From: Firmicutes bacterium UBA6132
Lineage (GTDB): Bacteria > Bacillota_A > Clostridia > Tissierellales > Sedimentibacteraceae
Direction: 5' to 3'
DNA: 15,637 bases
Assembly (NCBI GenBank): GCA_002435835.1
Contig: DIVM01000109.1
Span: 1 to 15,637, forward strand
Shown: in pieces, positions 13,205 through 15,637 of the stretch
How positions within the stretch are numbered: position 1 is the first letter of the stretch
Layout of the letters: each line of letters begins with the position of its first letter
The notes under the pieces: model-generated
Databases searched by the model: none
The model's input: only the letters and a program-made list of their open reading frames with translations
Told to the model about the DNA's origin: nothing
Translations under genes and position numbers: made by a program

Positions 13205-15226
13205 TTACCTGAAATCAGATATTACAATATTATATTTTTCCATTTTTCTGTAAATTGTTTTTCTGCTGATACCTAAATATTCTGCAGCTTTTGTAGCGCT
13301 GCCATTATTAATATAAAGTGCTTTTTCAATTTCATCTTTTTCTAAAAATTTCTTTTTGTCCAGCAAATCCATATTGCTTAAATTATTATCATGTATTGAT
13401 TCCATAAGTTTGTTGTTTTTTAATTTAGTGTTTGCAATATTACTATCAGAAGTCAAATGTAAAAATTGCATAGGCAAATCGTTTATTGTTATTTTATCTG
13501 CATCTACAATATTTATGGCTCTTTCAATGACATTTTCCATCTCTCTTATGTTTCCAGGCCATGAGTAATTTTTAAAAGCTTCCAAAACTTTATCGTCCAT
13601 AACTTTTATATCTTTGTTTAAAGTACGATTATAGTAGCTAAGAAAATGATTGGATAATAACTTTATGTCAGCTTTTCGCTCTCTTAATGGAGGAACGTTA
13701 ATAGTCAATACATTTAATCTATAATATAAATCTTCTCTGAATGAATTTTGACTGATTTCTTCTAATAAATTTTTGTTAGTTGCAGCAATTATTCGTATAT
13801 CAACTGGTATTGGTTTAGTTCCGCCAATTCTTATCAAACTTTTTGTTTGCAACACTCTTAGTAAACTTACCTGAGTATCTAAGGGCATATCTCCTATTTC
13901 ATCAAGGAGTATTGTACCACCATCGGCCAATTCGAATTTTCCGGGCTTTCCTTCTTTATTTGCTCCAGTGAATGAACCGCCTTCGTAACCAAATAATTCA
14001 CTTTCTATAAGACCTTTTGGCAATGCACCGCAATTAATTGCAATAAAAGGTTCATTACAGCGTGAACTTGCGTTATGAATTGATTGTGCCATTAACTCTT
14101 TACCAGTTCCACTTTCTCCTAATATTAAAACATTAGAAGTACTTTTTGCAGCTTTTAAACATAAATTTTTAACATAAGATATTTGAGATGAATTTCCAAT
14201 TATGTCGTCAACTGTATATGAAGCTGAAAAACCGCTATATTTATTAACTAATTTGTGGATTCTTTTCATCTCCCGAAAAGATATTACTGAACCTTCTGAT
14301 TGATCACTTTTGTTATTGTAAGTGGCAGTTGTAATGCTGAATTTCTTGCCCTGTATTTCTAATTCAGTGTCCATGTAATTTTTATCTAAATATTCTAAAT
14401 CGATTTTAGTTTTATCATAATCCAATACGTCATTAATTTTTTTGTTAACGGTGATACTGTTAATATTAAATAACTCGGCAGCAGATTTATTTATATTTAA
14501 TATGTTTCCATCTTTAGAAATCACTATGAGGGCTGTATTAATGGAATTCAAAGTTGTGTATGTTTTGTTGTTTTCAATAAATAGCTTATTATATGCATTG
14601 TTTAATTTTAATTCTTTTTCTATACCGTCTACAGCAGCTACAACCATGCCTAAAGTATGGCTGTGTACATTTTCCATGGCGCCGGTAACATCCAAAGAAC
14701 CTATTATATTGTTTTCTATATCATGAATTGGAGCAGCCGAACAAGTATGCTTATGTTGATACTTAACCCAATGTTCCGGTCCATACATTTGAATTGGTTT
14801 ATCTAGCGCAATACATGTACCCATAGCATTAGTTCCTGAGTATTTTTCGCTTCTGTCAACTCCAACTTGTAAACTTGAAGAATCTTTTGCCTTAGATATA
14901 ATGTCGTCATCGCCAACCAAGCTAAGTATTATTCCGTCCTCATCAGTTAAGAATACAACAAAACCTGAATTTTGAACAAAAGAATATATTTTATTTATAT
15001 ATGGCATTGCAACTTTTATTAATTCACTTTTCTTCTTCAATTTTTTTTCAAGTTCGGTTTTGCTTAAAACTTTGTTTTTAAGAGTAAATGGATCAACACC
15101 ATATTCTTTTGACCTTTTCCATGATTCATATATTTCAGACCTTGTAATACTTGGGTTACAATTATCATTTGTTATAAAGTTATTCCATTCCTTTGCAACT
15201 TTTAATACCATATTTTCATTGAACAT
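13205..15226 (-). CDS. Sigma-54-dependent activator, AcoR-like (GAF-PAS-AAA+-Fis)
   Basis: This 673-aa enhancer-binding protein is the likely regulator of the abf operon. The N-terminal part (about 1-205) is AcoR-like with a GAF sensor, including SEKYSGTNAMGTCIA (126-140). A PAS domain spans about 225-320. The AAA+ domain (about 340-565) has Walker A GESGTGKE (370-377), Walker B ILLDEIGDM (439-447) and the arginine-finger region FREDLYYRLN (496-505). The sigma-54 contact loop reads GSFTGA (417-422) instead of the usual GAFTGA. A Fis-type helix-turn-helix ends the protein (GSATKAAEYLGISRKTIYRK, 642-661). AAGGAGG precedes the ATG. There is no receiver domain, so it probably senses a small metabolite, perhaps 4-hydroxybutyrate, GABA or succinate semialdehyde. 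It is convergent with the operon and divergent from an unseen gene to the right. Confidence 0.93.
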   Translation of the reverse strand: MFNENMVLKVAKEWNNFITNDNCNPSITRSEIYESWKRSKEYGVDPFTLKNKVLSKTELEKKLKKKSELIKVAMPYINKIYSFVQNSGFVVFLTDEDGIILSLVGDDDIISKAKDSSSLQVGVDRSEKYSGTNAMGTCIALDKPIQMYGPEHWVKYQHKHTCSAAPIHDIENNIIGSLDVTGAMENVHSHTLGMVVAAVDGIEKELKLNNAYNKLFIENNKTYTTLNSINTALIVISKDGNILNINKSAAELFNINSITVNKKINDVLDYDKTKIDLEYLDKNYMDTELEIQGKKFSITTATYNNKSDQSEGSVISFREMKRIHKLVNKYSGFSASYTVDDIIGNSSQISYVKNLCLKAAKSTSNVLILGESGTGKELMAQSIHNASSRCNEPFIAINCGALPKGLIESELFGYEGGSFTGANKEGKPGKFELADGGTILLDEIGDMPLDTQVSLLRVLQTKSLIRIGGTKPIPVDIRIIAATNKNLLEEISQNSFREDLYYRLNVLTINVPPLRERKADIKLLSNHFLSYYNRTLNKDIKVMDDKVLEAFKNYSWPGNIREMENVIERAINIVDADKITINDLPMQFLHLTSDSNIANTKLKNNKLMESIHDNNLSNMDLLDKKKFLEKDEIEKALYINNGSATKAAEYLGISRKTIYRKMEKYNIVISDFR

Positions 15227-15254
15227 GTCGTTTCCTCCTTACTACGCTAAGTAA

Positions 15255-15283
15255 ATTATAATTGATTGTGTCAATTAAGTCAA
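15255..15283 (-). promoter_or_regulatory. Sigma-A promoter of the activator gene
   Basis: On the minus strand TTGACT (15278-15283) and TATAAT (15255-15260) are exactly 17 bp apart, with transcription expected to start near 15248, about 20 nt before the start codon. A TGACAC half site of the type found at the sigma-54 enhancers (plus-strand GTGTCA, 15268-15273) lies between the two boxes. Confidence 0.82.
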
Positions 15284-15311
15284 TTTTGATATTTTTTTTC
15301 TATGAATAGCA

Positions 15312-15332
15312 TTTGATTGATTATTAATCAAA
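15312..15332. repeat. Inverted repeat upstream of the activator gene
   Basis: TTTGATT (15312-15318) and AATCAAA (15326-15332) are reverse complements separated by 7 bp. The element lies between the activator promoter and the right-hand enhancer. It may be a protein site, or chance in A/T-rich DNA. Confidence 0.4.
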
Positions 15333-15373
15333 GTTTCAAGGAAGCATGTTTAATTGTTGCTGAAAATCCTTAT

Positions 15374-15407
15374 TTGCTTTATTTTCTTTTATCCAAACAT
15401 AAAGCAA
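15374..15407. repeat. Inverted repeat with 9-bp arms in the divergent intergenic region
   Basis: TTGCTTTAT (15374-15382) and ATAAAGCAA (15399-15407) are perfect reverse complements with a 16-bp spacer. It sits about 20 bp upstream of the enhancer cluster and has no T tract, so a DNA site is more likely than a terminator. I see no gene in the rest of the 15227-15637 region. Confidence 0.5.
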
Positions 15408-15428
15408 TAGGGAATTATTGGCGTTTTA

Positions 15429-15488
15429 TTGTGACACGTTTACGGCTGTATTTTATATGAATGTCATACATGACACATAAATGTGTCA
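15429..15488. promoter_or_regulatory. Upstream activator sites for the right-edge sigma-54 promoter
   Basis: TTGTGACACG (15429-15438) and ATGACACATAA (15470-15480) repeat the elements upstream of abfD. TGTCAT (15462-15467) and ATGACA (15470-15475) make an inverted pair. TGACACAT-AA-ATGTGTCA (15471-15488) is a perfect 8-bp-arm palindrome. The cluster lies about 80-140 bp upstream of the -24 element, a normal enhancer distance. Confidence 0.75.
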
Positions 15489-15570
15489 AGACATATATAA
15501 AATTACTACATTTATTTATAAATTGAAATTAATTATTGAAATTTAAGTGTTTTATTATTAATTCACATAT

Positions 15571-15586
15571 TGGCACCATTTATGCA
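15571..15586 (+). promoter_or_regulatory. Sigma-54 (-24/-12) promoter at the right edge
   Basis: TGGCACCATTTATGCA has a perfect -24 box and differs by one base in the -12 box, with exact spacing. It points right, away from the activator gene. Transcription should start near 15597, so the gene it serves begins beyond the window. Confidence 0.85.
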
Positions 15587-15637
15587 AGGAATTATTATAA
15601 TAAATTTATATTTTAATTGTAGTAACAACATAAAGGC

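Noticed and set aside
14442..14726. Plus-strand open frames inside the activator gene, also at 13356-13568 and 15060-15254
   Set aside because: They lie antisense to a well-supported coding region, have no ribosome binding sites or recognisable domains, and look like by-products of biased base composition.

Overview
The window is AT-rich with dense, short-spaced genes, strong AGGAGG-type ribosome binding sites and U-tailed hairpin terminators. Together with a Bce-type peptide-antibiotic module and a 4-hydroxybutyrate/GABA-type fermentation operon, this points to a low-GC anaerobic Firmicute (Clostridia/Tissierellia-like). I cannot name the species from the sequence alone.

Left part (1-6650), cell-envelope antibiotic defence. 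The 3' end of uppP (undecaprenyl-diphosphatase) is followed closely by an MFS exporter gene and by a BceR/BceS-like response regulator and short intramembrane-sensing histidine kinase. After a 374-bp gap come a BceA-like ATPase and a BceB-like permease that overlap by 8 bp. The gap holds a candidate BceR site, a candidate terminator and three tandem copies of a 72-73 bp unit rich in inverted repeats. A strong terminator closes the block at 6612-6655.

Middle (6660-8517), a monocistronic flavoprotein. The gene encodes an L-amino-acid-oxidase-like FAD enzyme with the GMR-type carboxylate-binding arginine and the flavin-site lysine of that family, and it has its own terminator.

Right part (8580-15637), a sigma-54-controlled 4-hydroxybutyrate operon. 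Gene order is abfD (4-hydroxybutyryl-CoA dehydratase), an unassigned 96-aa cysteine-motif protein, abfT (4-hydroxybutyrate CoA-transferase) and a 4-hydroxybutyrate dehydrogenase, ending at a perfect bidirectional terminator. A convergent gene encodes an AcoR-like sigma-54 activator (GAF-PAS-AAA+-Fis HTH). A -24/-12 promoter with TGACAC-type repeats upstream precedes abfD. A second -24/-12 promoter with the same repeats lies at the right edge, divergent from the activator, and should drive a gene outside the window.

The enzymes would reduce succinate semialdehyde to 4-hydroxybutyrate, activate it to the CoA ester and dehydrate it to crotonyl-CoA, as in GABA or succinate fermentation. The aminotransferase or semialdehyde-forming enzyme is not in the window. 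The least explained items are the 96-aa protein inside the abf operon, the shared activator sites, and the structured tandem repeat inside the Bce locus.
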